A stretch of DNA of 64,000 bases, from contig NW_025940648.1 in NCBI RefSeq assembly GCF_000764305.2, positions 342,289-406,288 of the forward strand, read 5' to 3'. This document shows, piece by piece, positions 39,501 through 51,700 of the stretch. The position numbers and the translations under genes were made by a program. The notes beneath the pieces were generated by a model. That model had not been told where the DNA came from. It was given only the letters and a program-made list of their open reading frames with translations, and searched no databases. How positions within the stretch are numbered: the first letter of the stretch is position 1; the number at the start of each line of letters is the position of its first letter. The stretch is from Hyalella azteca. Taxonomy: Eukaryota; Arthropoda; Malacostraca; Amphipoda; Hyalellidae.

Positions 39501-42500
39501 AGGTGTGAGTTCGGTCACACTATATACCTCATAAGCCGCTTACAGATAGCAGAGCTAGTTGAAGAGGACTCAAAGGCTGAAGAAAACGATGAAGTAACTT
39601 TCATTCATTTCATTTTGTTCAATTTTTAACTTGATCTCAACCCAGGTCAGTGACGCAGAAGCTTATCTCTGGTCTTCCTGTGGTAGCCGAAGCATTCGAT
39701 AACGTAACTATTTACTTCAGTGACATCGTGGGCTTCACCTCCCTCTCAGCAGAATCTTCGCCGATGCAGGCAAGTACACCGTGAAGATAAGTGAACCTAA
39801 TATGTATTTACATCATGAAAAGGGAAAAAACTGATTACAGTGTAATAAGCATGCTTTTTAGTATCTTCGAATGTCAATGTTACTCTGCCTCAACGAATGC
39901 ATGGAGACATTGAGCGGCATCCTATCTAACTATAGTCAACAGTTTTTAAGTGACATCTAGGTGTCTTTACCCTTTAATGCACTGCAAATCAAAAGCTGTC
40001 AATCCACAAAAGTTTACGCAGTTTCACGTTTTGTTTCATACAATCATAGACAGCACATAAAAACTTCGCTTAAATTCTGGAAAGAACATTTACGCCAGAA
40101 TAAAAAGAACGAAAGGTACAAATTATCAGGCTGAACAATAATGAACATTCTTTATATTCCGTTCCGAATCATCAGTCCTATTCATTGATTCGTTAAAGAG
40201 TTTGTCAGCACTCATGTGGACAATGCATTACAGATCGTGGATATGCTCAACGCTCTCTACTCTCTCTTCGACAAAAGGATCATGGAATTTGAAGTCTACA
40301 AGGTAAGTTACTGAATCCTCAAATCACAGACAAAAGGGTTACGGTTTTTGATCCGTTATCGTGGTAACCAGTAGTAATCAAAGCTCCGATTATCGGGCTA
40401 TAGATAAATCATAACGCCTATATATATGCTTCTTCTGAGATATATATATATATGCTTCTGACGCATATCTCAGAGGATATGCGTCAGAAGCTTGACAGTT
40501 AAGGAAGTGCTTTTAAGCAGCTACTCGCTGCTGGCTAGTAACTAAACAGCCAATACCCTTCTACACGAAGCGACTATACCAATAATTGGTGCCGGTTACC
40601 GCTCGACACATGCACATAATAGCTGCTAGAACTTGACCTGTATACAGGCACCAAATCGCTCTGCATTCTTCGCGACTTTTCAACTGCTAGGGGAAGAAAA
40701 ATCGCCAGGCGGCGCATAAATCCTTCAATTGAAATGTATCGGGATCGATGATAACGAAAATCCAAATCATTGAAATTACTTGGTTTGAAAGTTGAGTAAT
40801 CAAGAAAAGTAACAATTACTATGCAAACATTAGCAAAATTTATTACTTGATGTAAAGAAGCCAATTAAAGCCGATACTAAATTCATCAGCACTATTATAC
40901 TCAGTTCTCTGTTCAGGTTGAGACCATCGGGGACGCCTACATGGTGGTGTCTGGCTTGCCGACGCCAAACGGAACGCGTCACGTCAAAGAAATTTCAAGA
41001 ATGGCTTTGGCGCTACTGAACGCCGTGACAACTTTCCGGTGAGTGCTGAATTGTGGAGGCAGAGCCGCAGAGGTAATATTTGACATAAATTTAAAGCTAG
41101 TCCCTTACGAGCATCATGAGCCTTTAATGTTCAAAAGTTACAAGCAACCATGAATAAACTCTTGGTCTAAAGAAAATGCTCAATAATTTCTGAACAAGAA
41201 TGACCTATGTGGTCACACTAACAGAGCTTCATAATTAAGGCATGGAACAGATAGATAGAACATTGAGAATTAAAGAAAACGCATGTCTTGTTTTTTCTAC
41301 CAAATTTAGATCAGATCTTTGGAAATGCAAATTCATACGAATCTCCAAACTTACAAAATACTCAACTTTTAAACATGTGGGTTTCATCGCCATTCAAACA
41401 CTCTGTACCCATCAAAGTATAAACTTCATGAATAAATTATGATTTAACAAATTATTTGATTCGCCGGGAATGCACATTACATTTATATCATTGGTTTACT
41501 GCAGAATACCCCACCGGCCCGAGAAGCAGCTGCAGCTGCGGATAGGGGTGCACTCGGGCCCGTGCGTGGCCGGGGTGGTGGGGCAAAAAATGCCGCGCTA
41601 TTGTCTCTTCGGCGACACTGTCAACACCGCATCCAGGATGGAAAGCTATGGCCAACGTGAGTTAAAAAATCCATCAAAACGAGACTTGATACTGAATGGC
41701 GATCGTAAATGTTGATCATTTGATTAGTTAAAAGAGCATACGTTCAACATTTCAGGACATTATATATTCGAGTGTTTCGAATACGAAAGCCTAACGTCCG
41801 GACAATTTCAATTTTTGCTTATTGCATCATTTTATGCTTCAGCGATGAAGATTCACATTTCGAGCAGCACGCAGGAGCTGCTCAAGCAACACTACCCACA
41901 GTTCCGCCTCGAGTTGAGGGGACCTGTTGAAATGAAGGTGAGGCTTGAGATGCTTGGCTTTATTTTCAATCGAGGCGTGAGTCGAGAATCAATATCTAGC
42001 CACTTAAATTCTTCATCCATTTGATTTTGAACTTTTAAATTCAATTGACAATAGTTCATAAATCATTTGTTTCTTGACATTTTATTATATCAATTGTGAA
42101 ATCGACTGATTGTTTTGAGTTCCATCCAATGCAGGGCACAATACAATACAATGTACAATAACATTTTCTAAAATTTCATTATTACAAAAAAAATACGCAA
42201 AATCTACGTTCCCAGACGCATGTTCCTCGCAAGAAATTCATGTTTTCATACAACAGGGTAAAGGTGTAGTGACGACCTACTGGCTAAACGGCGAAGAAAC
42301 GCCAGCAACATCGACGGATGCTGAGAAAAGCAAGTTCCTGATAACGGACAGAATGAGACCGAGCTTGAGCCACAACGCGATCGGCGGTCACGAGCAAGCA
42401 ACAAGACTGCACTCCAATGTGGAGACAGGGTCAGGCAGCGAAGAGCTCGACATGCAAACTTGGCACGACTATTCTGCTCCAGTTACTCCTCATCTTGCAA

Positions 42501-42625
42501 CGCGACAACAAACCAACAGTCGCAGTAATAACGCATCAAGGAGTGACCTCAAGGTTATTCTGTCCCTCGACAGTGATTGTCACATTCCTCTGTTGACAAA
42601 CAACAAGGAAAACTCTTCCGTGTAG
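27498..42625 (+). CDS. Gene 1: receptor-type guanylate cyclase, 25 coding exons
   Basis: Membrane receptor converting GTP to cGMP, natriuretic-receptor / insect Gyc76C-Gyc32E type (family knowledge). I joined 25 exons with matching phases into about 1262 residues, near the upper end for the family. Order: signal peptide (1-24), ANF-receptor-like ectodomain (about 25-551), one membrane helix (about 552-574), kinase-homology domain (about 640-902), coiled-coil linker (about 903-953), cyclase (about 954-1145) and a Ser-rich tail. The ATG at 27498 is the first after an in-frame stop at 27450. All introns are GT-AG except intron 20, which is GC-AG. One weak point: the exon 2 donor matching gene 2 (after 28153) does not fit the exon 3 acceptor in frame. 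The frame closes only with a weaker donor after 28197, so this locus could be spliced differently or be damaged. The family assignment is sure; orthology to a named gene is not. Confidence 0.92.
27901..32449 (+). CDS. Gene 1 exons 2-10: extracellular ligand-binding domain
   Basis: Exons 27901-28153 (or to 28197), 28533-28662, 28835-28992, 29293-29527, 29868-29985, 30414-30537, 30767-31016, 31223-31323 and 32296-32449. Together they form an ANF-receptor-family (periplasmic-binding-protein-like) ectodomain. Landmarks are [17 protein letters not shown], the typical DVFLGPVE followed by [59 protein letters not shown] and the membrane-proximal SPECGF just before the helix. Several N-x-S/T sites suit an extracellular protein. 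The ligand cannot be predicted. Exon 2 differs from gene 2 at about 9 of 253 bases by eye. Gene 1 has a Cys-Asp-Cys near its start where gene 2 has Tyr-Asp-Tyr. Confidence 0.88.
31611..31682. repeat. Fold-back (long inverted repeat) in gene 1 intron 9
   Basis: The left arm 31611-31642 and right arm 31651-31682 are 32 bp each with one 2-bp mismatch and an 8-base loop. The core gttaagcttcatcttcaaat pairs with atttgaagatgaagcttaac. Weaker mirrored words (gtgttca / tgaacac) lie further out, so it may be the centre of a decayed fold-back element. Confidence 0.85.
32705..32789 (+). CDS. Gene 1 exon 11: transmembrane helix
   Basis: Joined to the last base of exon 10 it reads C-K-T-D-P and then a hydrophobic helix ([19 protein letters not shown]) followed by Arg. 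This is the single membrane pass expected of receptor guanylate cyclases. The acceptor is acag before 32705 and the donor gtgagt follows 32789; the exon is entered in phase 1 and left in phase 2. Its length, 85 nt, equals that of the matching exon in gene 2, although the two sequences differ. Confidence 0.9.
32790..34491 (+). other. Gene 1 intron 11 (1.7 kb), no further feature
   Basis: The intron runs from donor gtgagt after the membrane exon to acceptor gcacag before the juxtamembrane exon. It is plain AT-rich sequence with no recognised repeat or exon. Intron 14 (35286-36298) is similar, with only a few loosely repeated gaatTGAGtg-like words near 35430-35540. Confidence 0.6.
34492..37522 (+). 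CDS. Gene 1 exons 12-18: juxtamembrane and kinase-homology domain
   Basis: Exons 34492-34651, 34859-34918, 35208-35285, 36299-36475, 36640-36811, 36947-37117 and 37357-37522. The juxtamembrane stretch has the family-typical [11 protein letters not shown]. The kinase-homology domain keeps a VAVK lysine, [37 protein letters not shown] and [12 protein letters not shown]. The catalytic Asp of the HRD motif is Asn (HGN), so this is a pseudokinase, as in all receptor guanylate cyclases. Its known family role is ATP-dependent allosteric control of the cyclase. It is clearly more diverged from gene 2 than the ectodomain is. Confidence 0.9.
37924..38073 (+). CDS. Gene 1 exon 19: coiled-coil signalling linker
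   Basis: Codes the conserved dimerisation segment between the pseudokinase and cyclase domains. It has [19 protein letters not shown], then charged heptad-like sequence and ends [12 protein letters not shown]. This segment pairs two chains so that the two cyclase domains can form a catalytic dimer (family knowledge). The exon is entered in phase 2 and left in phase 2. Gene 2 has the same length and a close match. Confidence 0.9.
38151..39959. repeat. Intronic repeat pairs around exons 19 and 20 of gene 1
   Basis: A block of about 95 bp at 38151-38243 (intron 19) recurs at 39865-39959 (intron 20), sharing gaatgcatggagacattgag. Upstream of both, near the intron starts, the word aagtgaacctaat or a near-copy recurs at the same offset of about 1714 bp. 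A separate 47-bp block, ttgtacagctcaaattgtgt onward, occurs at 37742-37788 (intron 18) and 39046-39092 (intron 19). The rest of intron 19 has no feature I recognise. Confidence 0.75.
39646..42625 (+). CDS. Gene 1 exons 20-25: guanylate cyclase catalytic domain and tail
   Basis: Exons 39646-39769, 40234-40302, 40917-41038, 41505-41656, 41843-41937 and 42257-42625. The class III cyclase domain has both metal-binding aspartates ([10 protein letters not shown] and GDAYM), guanine-specifying Glu and Cys (VETIGD and PRYCLFGD) and the transition-state Asn and Arg (VNTASRMES), so it should make cGMP. After [13 protein letters not shown] comes a tail of about 110 residues, rich in Ser and Gln, with a SAPVTPHL motif. 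It ends SSV, a possible class I PDZ ligand. Exon 20 ends in a GC donor. Exon 23 is GC-rich and near-identical to that of gene 2. Confidence 0.92.
40454..40491. repeat. Perfect 16-bp hairpin in gene 1 intron 21
   Basis: gcttctgacgcatatc (40454-40469) and gatatgcgtcagaagc (40476-40491) are exact complements around a 6-base loop. A (TA)n run with another tgcttctg word lies just upstream. Confidence 0.85.
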
Positions 42626-42805
42626 ATTAAGAGATTGCATTCTTGGACGCATATATTTACTCGCAGAGAATTAGCCGTATTAATTGATGTATTTTCTGCA
42701 GAATTAAGGAATTAAGCCAAAATATGGGTATAGTTACGACTATATATATATATACTGGTGCCAACTTATTTCAAGAGCTGTGAATGTATATCCATGATCA
42801 TTAGT

Positions 42806-42811
42806 AATAAA
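42806..42811 (+). promoter_or_regulatory. Candidate polyadenylation signal of gene 1
   Basis: AATAAA lies 181 nt downstream of the gene 1 stop codon. A second AATAAA is at 43046-43051. In AT-rich DNA such hexamers arise by chance, so only the position supports it. Confidence 0.45.
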
Positions 42812-45800
42812 CCCTTCTATAGCACAGGTGCTCCTACATTGCACCCTACGTCGTCGTCATTCTAAAGTTGTAAAAACTATTGTAAATTTCTCCAGAACAT
42901 TCTTTATTTCTAGAAAAGAACTATAAATTATAATTACATTTAATACATTCATGAGTTCAGCATTATTTACTTCAAATCCTTTACGCTGAATTTTTACTTC
43001 GAATTCTTAATTAGTAGAGTATAGTCTTCATGTACATGAATACTAAATAAATAAATTAATTTTACTAAAAAAACTCTTCAAAGTTATCTAGCTGTCACAC
43101 ATGCATATAATCTTCGTCCATACCTGCCATACGAAGCATATTGTAGGAATTTGAGAACGAATCTAATGTTATCTAGTTAATTAATTACCGTAAAAATATT
43201 TTCCTGTATTTTAGAATATTACCCAAGAGAATAATTTAATTAAGACAGCAAATATATTTTAAGTTATATATAAATTTAAGTAGCATTAACCATCGGGATC
43301 AAAGCAAGTGCGGCTACATTTTAAAGGTGAAACAGAATGTAATATAAGAAACAGAATGACTTTCGGATGTTACACGACCTAAGTTCTTCGTATAAAGAGT
43401 ATGGTTAGCACTATAATCATGAGATAAATACTGCATAAGTGCTTTTGAATACAACATACAAACCAAAACATAGAAAAAAGTAACGGATAGATTATAGCTT
43501 TCAAAACGAAGAAATAAGCAAGCCACATGTTTATAATCGGGTTACGGTCTTCAGCTGCATCTTACAGTTTAACATCTCCGAATTTGTGCGCGATCTTATG
43601 AATGAATGAATGAATGAATGTCATCGTGCATATATTGATATTCTGTGACATGTAAATAAGTCGTGTGGTATTCACTGGTACCTGTAACTACCTCTAGAAT
43701 TAGAAAATCTATAATCAAACAATAGGTATACATATTATTATTTGCTCTCGGAATTACAAAAGAGAATAATCGAATTGATACGATTGGTTTCGATTTTGGC
43801 AAGAATTTATTTTTATAATTTCGAATTTGTTTGCTAATAAGTATTGTTTACACACGTGCGACCGATGACCAGAGAATTCGTTGGTTTATATTATTCGTTG
43901 GTTATATATAATAAGTATTGATAGAGGATTCGTGTGTTCTTCGCTTGAAATATATATATATATATATACTTAATACAGTTCTGTAAATTACTTTCCTACG
44001 ATAAAAGATTTGCATTAGGATTTAAAGTCCAAACATTAAGTTAACGAAACAATATCAGTGAATCGTTTAAACAAGTGCCAGTAATAATTTCGCAAACATA
44101 ACAAACACAATACGCTGGCAGACTGCCGATACAGATGATCGGAGAGGCCGAAGAGAAAATTATTGAGCGTTAACGGGAGCTGGCGGCTGTTTATCTTTCT
44201 GCCAAAATTAAAAGCAAGCAAGTAATGATGGAAATATTACAATATCGTTAATATATTATATTCATAATCTTTGATTATTTAAATTAAAATTAGGAAAAAT
44301 GAACTTTTTACGAGAGAAATTCTCTCTAATTAGCACTCTCATCATGAGAGTGCACCCATATGAGACGTTCTGCAAGGAAGTAGGACTCTCCTACTTGGGG
44401 CCTGTGCACACCCCCAATTCCTGAGCTAAAAGTGGCTGTGATAGTGAAAAATTAAGGTTTTTTAAAATCCAATATGTGATATTTTCTGCATTAATTGAGC
44501 TTACACAATAACCTAACCATAGCGAAGTATAAAACGCTGCTTTACCCTCAAAATTATATTCTTTATTGATCCAAAGCCTTCGCTTGTCATATCGGGTTCG
44601 TAAGTCCACAGGTTTCACAGTCTAGGTTGATGCAGGTATTTCTTTACTTTTTTTAATTTTAAAGCACAAAAGCACAATACGCGAGCCAATCAAATTTTAA
44701 ACTTAGATTACATGGCACAGATGATCTCATGATTTAATAAAATCAACTAATTTTAGCTTCTATGTGCTACTAAATTGGTTATTGTACGTTAATCTTAATA
44801 TACTGCTGATGCAATAAAGAAATTAATTGTTAGTGTATTCTAACATGAACTCTTACTCTTCGCTGCAGCGCTGGCTTTGGTAACAGTTTCTACTGGCACC
44901 GGTCGACAGAAATTCTTATATTTCGCTTCCTATTAGCGGCCTATGTCAATGGATCAATATGCACAGCATCTGCGTTAACAAAAGTTTACCGCCATCAAAG
45001 TGAAAGAGCACGAAAGCGATTGGCAATCAGTCAAATTGATAGAATATTTTTCAACTACCGTGAAATTTCTCGCACGAAACGAGTGTTTAATAATTAATTT
45101 TTTCCGTTTAACATAACAACGCGCATTTTGAAAGGAATGTCGAGTATACCCGTATCTTTCTGCATTTCTATATAAGAAATTTAAAGCCAACAACTATTCA
45201 AATTGTTATTTGTAGTATCGTGTATGTATATATTATAATTATCAACTTTAAATCATTGTGGTTGATGTCGATAAATTCATATCATGAGATTTGACATAAG
45301 CTTTCTTCACAACATAATATATATTATTACATTAAAGGCATCAATCAATCAACAAGCCTAATCATAGTTAATCTCCCATCTGACAAACTTAATTTGTAAT
45401 TTATCTCGCGATTTCTCAACATGAGCTTAATGTGTCAGATATATACGAGCGGAAAGCGGAGTTCAACAACGAAGTCTGACTGCAGAAAACAGCGCTCTTA
45501 CGTAGCCAGCCGCAGCAATAGTTACTCATCAACTTTCATTTTAAAGAGAGAATGTAAGAGAATGCGGCTTGATTCAATTGCCGTTGTTCTATCAGCAAAA
45601 ACGTCCCCATTCGAAACGTCTTCGATGAAAATATGGTGAATTGACAGGGCATTTTTCTGGTAAATTTCCGATTTGGTAAATTCATCAAAAATTTGCTCTT
45701 TAAGCAAACAAGTGATGAAAATATGCTTGAAATGATTGGAGTAAGGTTTGTCAGGTCTCATTCACTTTCTAGTTGTGAAATCAATGGGATCGTATCTAAA

Positions 45801-46350
45801 ACATCGGCTAAAGGGAAGTAGGTGTTATGGCTTAAAAATTTCTGACCAAATTTAAAACATATCAGTCTGGCCACAGCAAAATTTACCGATAGGTTATTTC
45901 CGTTGCAATTATTGTGAAAACATCGCGCGAAGAGATATTTTGGTGTCATAAACAGCTGTAATCTTATCAAACTGATAGCAGGACACTTGAATAAGGTGTT
46001 AACTCACCAAGAAATAGCCTCAATTCCTGGTATCGTGTCAAATAATTGACGATTTTTAAACTGTTTATTTCTCTGAAAGATGTGACAGACATCTAAATGG
46101 CCGTCTGTGATGCAATTAAGTAAAAATACAGAAGGCAGAATAATACGATATGAAAAATATTGTCATGATCGACTTCAAATAGAGTCTCTTCGATTAGGAT
46201 AAGCGCATTCCAAGATAACCTCACCGTCACAGTTCATGTTTTATCACAGATACACGATAAGAAATAACGTTTCACTGTTAACGCTTAAATTTGTAATTTT
46301 ATTTCGCTGCGATCTCCGATTAAATACCTCCACAGCAGTGAGCATCGACT

Positions 46351-46676
46351 GTGAACGTTTGGACGTCAGTGGAAAGTTGGTAGTGGTCGTGCTTACACAA
46401 GTACAGGTCCGATGTAGTCTTTTTGGAAGAAGATGTGAATAGATCCAAAATTTTGATATGTACAAATTAAATAAAATGTGGGCAATGAAAGTGAAATAAT
46501 TTTCAGTTCGAGTGCGAACGTTTGGACGTCAGTGGAAAGTTGGTAGTGGTGGTGCTTACACAAGTACAGGTCCGATGTAGTCTTATTGGAAGAAGATGTG
46601 AATAGATCCAAAATTTTTATATAAACAAATTAAACAAAATGTGTGCAATGAAAGTGAAATAATTTTCAGTTCCCGC
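46351..46676. repeat. 163-bp tandem duplication between the two genes
   Basis: Unit 1 starts gtgaacgtttggacgtcagt at 46351 and unit 2 starts gcgaacgtttggacgtcagt at 46514. They are very similar throughout and both end in aaataattttcagttc. No coding signal was recognised. Confidence 0.85.
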
Positions 46677-47370
46677 GTTTCTGGTGCTTCTAATATAGTT
46701 ATATTTAAGTACGTGATTAGAAATTTCTATTCCGACACTACAATCAATCATGGAGAGTGTTTAAAACACTACTTTTAATTAATTCGAGCTAATTGGTATC
46801 AATAAAGTTTGACTTCCAATCGATTCCCATATTTTAGCCTAATAGAGGAATAATTGTTTCATAAATAACGTTTTTTATTAGTTCGACGTTCAGTCATTCG
46901 AATTTATGAGGAATTCGAACTATGAGGAATTTTTAATTTCTTAATTTACACGCGATATGATAGTTCCTGGACTTAGAGACATTTTGGAGGGATATCTATC
47001 CACAGTACGTGCAGGTTAACGGTTAATAGGCGTCTTCACTCCTTTGATTTTGATAACGTACTATGTTCTTCCTGTGTTCACAACGAGAAATGTATAAATA
47101 ATGGAAAAATCTGTTTTATTTTTGAATATCGTGTTGCATCGTGTGAATTACGTCAATTCGATTGTCATTAATCAAGCAAAGCTAATGACTCAGACGGATG
47201 CAACACTGTAGCGTTGAGCCTGGCCGATAAGTTATGATTGTTATGATAAGCGAAGATAATACAGAGCGCAATCATAAATAGACATGTCAAGTTGAACGTG
47301 ACGCAAGTTTATCAAAAAATTGAAATGGTCTGTTACGCGCCAGCAGGTTTCAAGTATCATGCAGCAATAT

Positions 47371-47448
47371 CATCTGAAATCATTACTAGTATTGGTCATC
47401 CGGAATCTTTAATAGTATTGATCATCTGGACTCATTACTAGTATTGGT
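47371..47448. repeat. 26-bp minisatellite, three copies
   Basis: Three consecutive units at 47371, 47397 and 47423, of the form catctg.a.tcattactagta ttggt. Confidence 0.8.
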
Positions 47449-48678
47449 GTGAAAAAAACATTCATCACAACTCAGAAAATACTAGTTAATTTCATGAAAT
47501 CGTTTGCGTTAGAGAAGTGTGCAACCATTCAGCACTCGCATGCAGTTCGCATTCTTCTACTGATTTACCGTGACGTAAAGCAGTCATTTCGAAAAGTTTC
47601 GTCTACACAATCATATCTAATTCTTTTTCGAACTTGAAAATGTACAATCACGTCGGCTAAATTCCTTATCTTAAGGTCTACCTTGAAAATTATCAGAAAA
47701 AACATAACCTTGCATGTATTAGCAGCTAATTATAATTCCGTACAAAGCGACGAAAACGATTTAGCAAAAATGTTGCTCACAAATAATAAAGCTTTTAATT
47801 GACTACATACGTAAGCCAATATCCGACGCTTCCCAATTTATCAAAGAACCTTGATATAGTTGCTCGGAAGTTTTTTATTAAATATAACAGCAGTGTGACA
47901 ATAAAACAGATCTATTTATATATGACTAGTCAGTTGATTGACGGGAGATCTGAACAGAAGCTGAAACTTTATAGCCAGATTAACAAGATAAGGTTCACGA
48001 TAATGACCTCGTCGCTTCAGTAATACACTATGCACGTGAATATGCGTCAAAATATAATGCGATTCTAAATATATTTTAATTCAATAAAGTGACTTGGAGG
48101 TTGTCCAAGTCACTTGCCAATGTGTTGATTATTCAGTGGAAATATGGGGCTCAAATCAATTCATTGCTGCATTCCAACCTCACTTTCAGATGAAATGAGA
48201 ATTAACGTCAGATTTTTAGGAAGTTTTGGATTCAATTTGGCCGCAGAAAGTAATTTGATTACTTGAAAATTTTAAATTAGTCTTTCACTTCCATATTTTA
48301 TATATGGTATGAATTGTCGACTCCAGTTCAGAGGGCTATAATAAGACTTTTCAACGCTTTGTATTTGTTACAAATTTTAATTTTTCAGAAAATGGGGGCC
48401 TACGAGTTAGTTTGCTCCACTTCATGATACTCAAACCACTTTCCTGAAAGAAGAATAGATTGAAAAAAAAAATGTTTTCATTTTACCCCGTGTTCCAGAT
48501 TTTTCTGATTGCTATAGAACAGCGATTAAACGTTATCGCGTGCTTCAAGGAATGTTCATCTCTGTTTTACTGTTGTAATAGCAATTATCATGTGAAGATA
48601 ATCATACTAGCCGCGAATCGTGGATTAAATCTTAAATTCAAGTAGGAACTGCGGAACCACGGCAACTGTCATTCAAAC

Positions 48679-48756
48679 ATGAGAATAACTATTTCTATGG
48701 GGCCTCAAACCCTGGTCCATCAAATCATTTTCTTGTCAGTAGCTCTTCTATTTTCG
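48679..48756 (+). CDS. Gene 2 exon 1: signal peptide
   Basis: Codes 26 residues ending in a hydrophobic core ([12 protein letters not shown]), a good secretory signal. The donor gtaagt at 48757 is in phase 0. An in-frame TAG at 48643 precedes the ATG. The exon is unrelated in sequence to exon 1 of gene 1. Confidence 0.82.
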
Positions 48757-51700
48757 GTAAGTTTAACCTCGCAAATAATAAATTGTACCATGAACCGATA
48801 GTTCTTCTATGAAGCACCTTGGTCTTGTAGTCAGAAAAACCGCCAAAATTCATTTCACTTTTGTTTCATCGTAAATTTATTTTAAAATTTGGAGATAGAA
48901 TTAAAAAATTCTAAATTGCTCTGCAGTTCCCTAATACTCAGAACTAGAATGGGACGAAAACGAGGCAAAAATCCAACTGTATCTAACCAATATAATTCTA
49001 ATTTAATTCATCTTCAATCTTTGATATTCTTTTTCAAGCAGACATCTCATGGGCAAGAATATGACTACAAATTGACTGAATACAAGACCTGTAACAAAGC
49101 AATCGATATGGCGGTCTTGATGCAAAACTCAACGGCAATTCAGGCTCTCCCAGTAATTTACCTGGCCAAGAAGGACCTGGAAGAGCAGGGCCTAAGAGGT
49201 CCTCTTCAGAACTGGAGCATCCGAATCAAATACAGAGATACCAAAGGATCTAACGTGGACGCAGCCCTCGAAGCTTTCCGGCTGCATCACGAAGGTGAGC
49301 TCTCATACAGTAACGTTTAATCGAAAGCGCATTGAGCAGAAATCGCATAACTAGATTCAGGAGCATTTAACCAGGATTATGCGAATTATTCTAAAAAATA
49401 TTACCTGTAAACGGAAATTATAGTTTCAGAATTTTAGGCCAGACGCACGAAAGCATAGTGAAATTCTTCGAATGATAAACTTATGCACTACACGCATGAT
49501 TACGTAATTTCTATTGTAAAAGTAAGATTTTTTTATACGGCTCCGATTTCTTCCATCTCTGTGTCTATTTTAGGTATTGACACGAATTCCTAGATCAAAA
49601 ACATAATAACTCCTACATGCGACAAGCAATATCAACTGTCACATGAAAATCAGAAGTGACAGTTTAATGCTATTAGTGAGTATTAGTATTTATTATATTG
49701 CTATAAAATCAATATAATATATATATTATATTTGTTATTAGTAAGGCAGCAGCCATTTCCTAGAACATGCATTAAACGGCCAGTTCTCTGAACTTGCAGC
49801 CAGCCTGAAGTGTCAGCGAGCAGTGGCACAGGTCCCTGCTGCGGAATGCGGCGAAGAGGAACTTTCTCAAATTGGTTAGTTATGTAATATTACGACACTT
49901 TTTGAATTTGGAAACAAAGGAGTAATTCGAAAATTCACTCCTATTTGAAGAAACTATCCCAAAAATTTCATCAGCGAAGACAGTGGAATATTCAGCGCGC
50001 TTGTTTTATCGAGAATATAATTCCTACTGTTCAGATGTATTCCTGGGCCCTGTCGAAACCTACTCTGTGACAACCTTTGTTCGTCTGTCAACTCACTGGA
50101 ACACGCCAGTCCTCAGCCCCGCTGGTAAAGACTTCCCCGGCGACCAGTCACTCTACAAGATACACGGACGATATTCCCAGGTACCTTGAACATGTATCCT
50201 TAGTCCTCAGTATCCTTAGTATTTGTTTGGGACATAGCAGTCCCAGGCTACGATGGATCGCCGCATGTAACACATACACATATTTCCCAGGATGACGAAA
50301 TCGCAAGTGTTTTATGTTTTTGAGCCTGAGAACGAGATGAATAATTACAGATTAAAAGATGAATAATTAAATTCTAAAAGCTAATTAATTTGCTCAAATG
50401 AATCGAGCAAACTTCAAATTGTAGTACCAATGTAAATTTTTACGTTATGTTTTGCACAGGATAATATAACAATACCTGTGCTTTTCGAAGATTCCCGATA
50501 TTGTCGTTTTTTAACTAAGCATGCAAATAAATAATAGACTGATATTGATTCACTAACTTCAGCTGGCGTCAAGCATACGGAAAATGTGGAAGGAATTGAA
50601 TTGGACCCGCACGTACATTCTGTTCGAAGATTATTGTGAGGACACTGTGAAAGGGAGAACAGATTGTTTCCACGTAATGAATTCGATCAACGAGCAGCTG
50701 AAGAAGTATAACTACACAGTTGATCACTCGTGTGTCAAAACACATAAGCATTACGATCCAGAAACACTCATAAAAACCATCGCAGAAAAAGCCAGAAGTG
50801 AGAAATTTACGCCTAATTTTTATCAAGGTTTATGAAATATATGAAAACAAATGTTTATAATACAACACCGATCAGATGAGATAATTTTAAGGCTGGTAGA
50901 ATCTTCCTTACTCTTTATTTATCTGTATAACAATTTTCTGCTTCTTGAAAACATGAAATTATATAACATATGAAATAAAAAAAAATGTAGAGGTCTTTAC
51001 TGAATATAGAAATTCTCTTCGTTTCTATCCTTGAATGAATAGTTCAAACGCCAAGTATCTAGTTTTAGGTTTATGAAATTTAATATTATTTTACAAACAT
51101 GAATTCTAACAGATGTCGCTTTTGTTAGTAAATAAAGGTTATGTGATTTCATTTTTCAGTTGTGTTGATGTGTTTCGAAAATCGATCACGTTTGATAGAG
51201 ACAATGAAGGCGGCAAGAAATCCGAGTTACGCTTCTACGGAGGAATACGTTTTCATCAACGTAGACATTAGAAACAAGTAAGAACCCCGTTGTTAAATGC
51301 CGTCGACATCTCCACCTATGAAACTATGAAAATATTAAGCCACTTGGAGGTTACCGATCTTTTTCGATGACCAGAGTGAATGGAAACAGAGATTCAGAGA
51401 TTTTGTACCCAAATTCGTTTATTCCGACCGAGAGAAGCACAAAACTAACCACTTACCAACTAATTTTCTTTCCTTCTAGTCCTGAAGAAGACAACTCGTG
51501 GTTGGAACCGAATTCAACTGCAGAAAATTTCGAACCAATGTTTGTGATCACTTCTCGTACACCAGCAAGTGACGATTATAGAAATTTCACCAAACGAGTG
51601 AGTGTTTTAAATTTGACAGATTCTATATTTTTTATCATTCAAAATACGAAAAATACAGGATTACCTAAGATAATTGAAAAGAATCGCCATAGAGCCATAG

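Larger units (their letters stand above)
42626..48678. other. Intergenic spacer between the two cyclase genes
   Basis: Holds the gene 1 3' UTR at its start and the gene 2 promoter and 5' UTR at its end. Between them are a (TA)n run near 43950-43970, the 163-bp duplication, the 26-bp minisatellite and a hairpin (aagtgacttgga, 5 bases, tccaagtcactt at 48087-48115). No open frame looks like a gene. Confidence 0.5.

Noticed and set aside
37742..39960. Tandem duplication of a segment containing exon 19
   Set aside because: The two repeat pairs have different offsets (about 1304 and 1714 bp) and no second exon 19 is found between them, so they are reported as separate intronic repeats.
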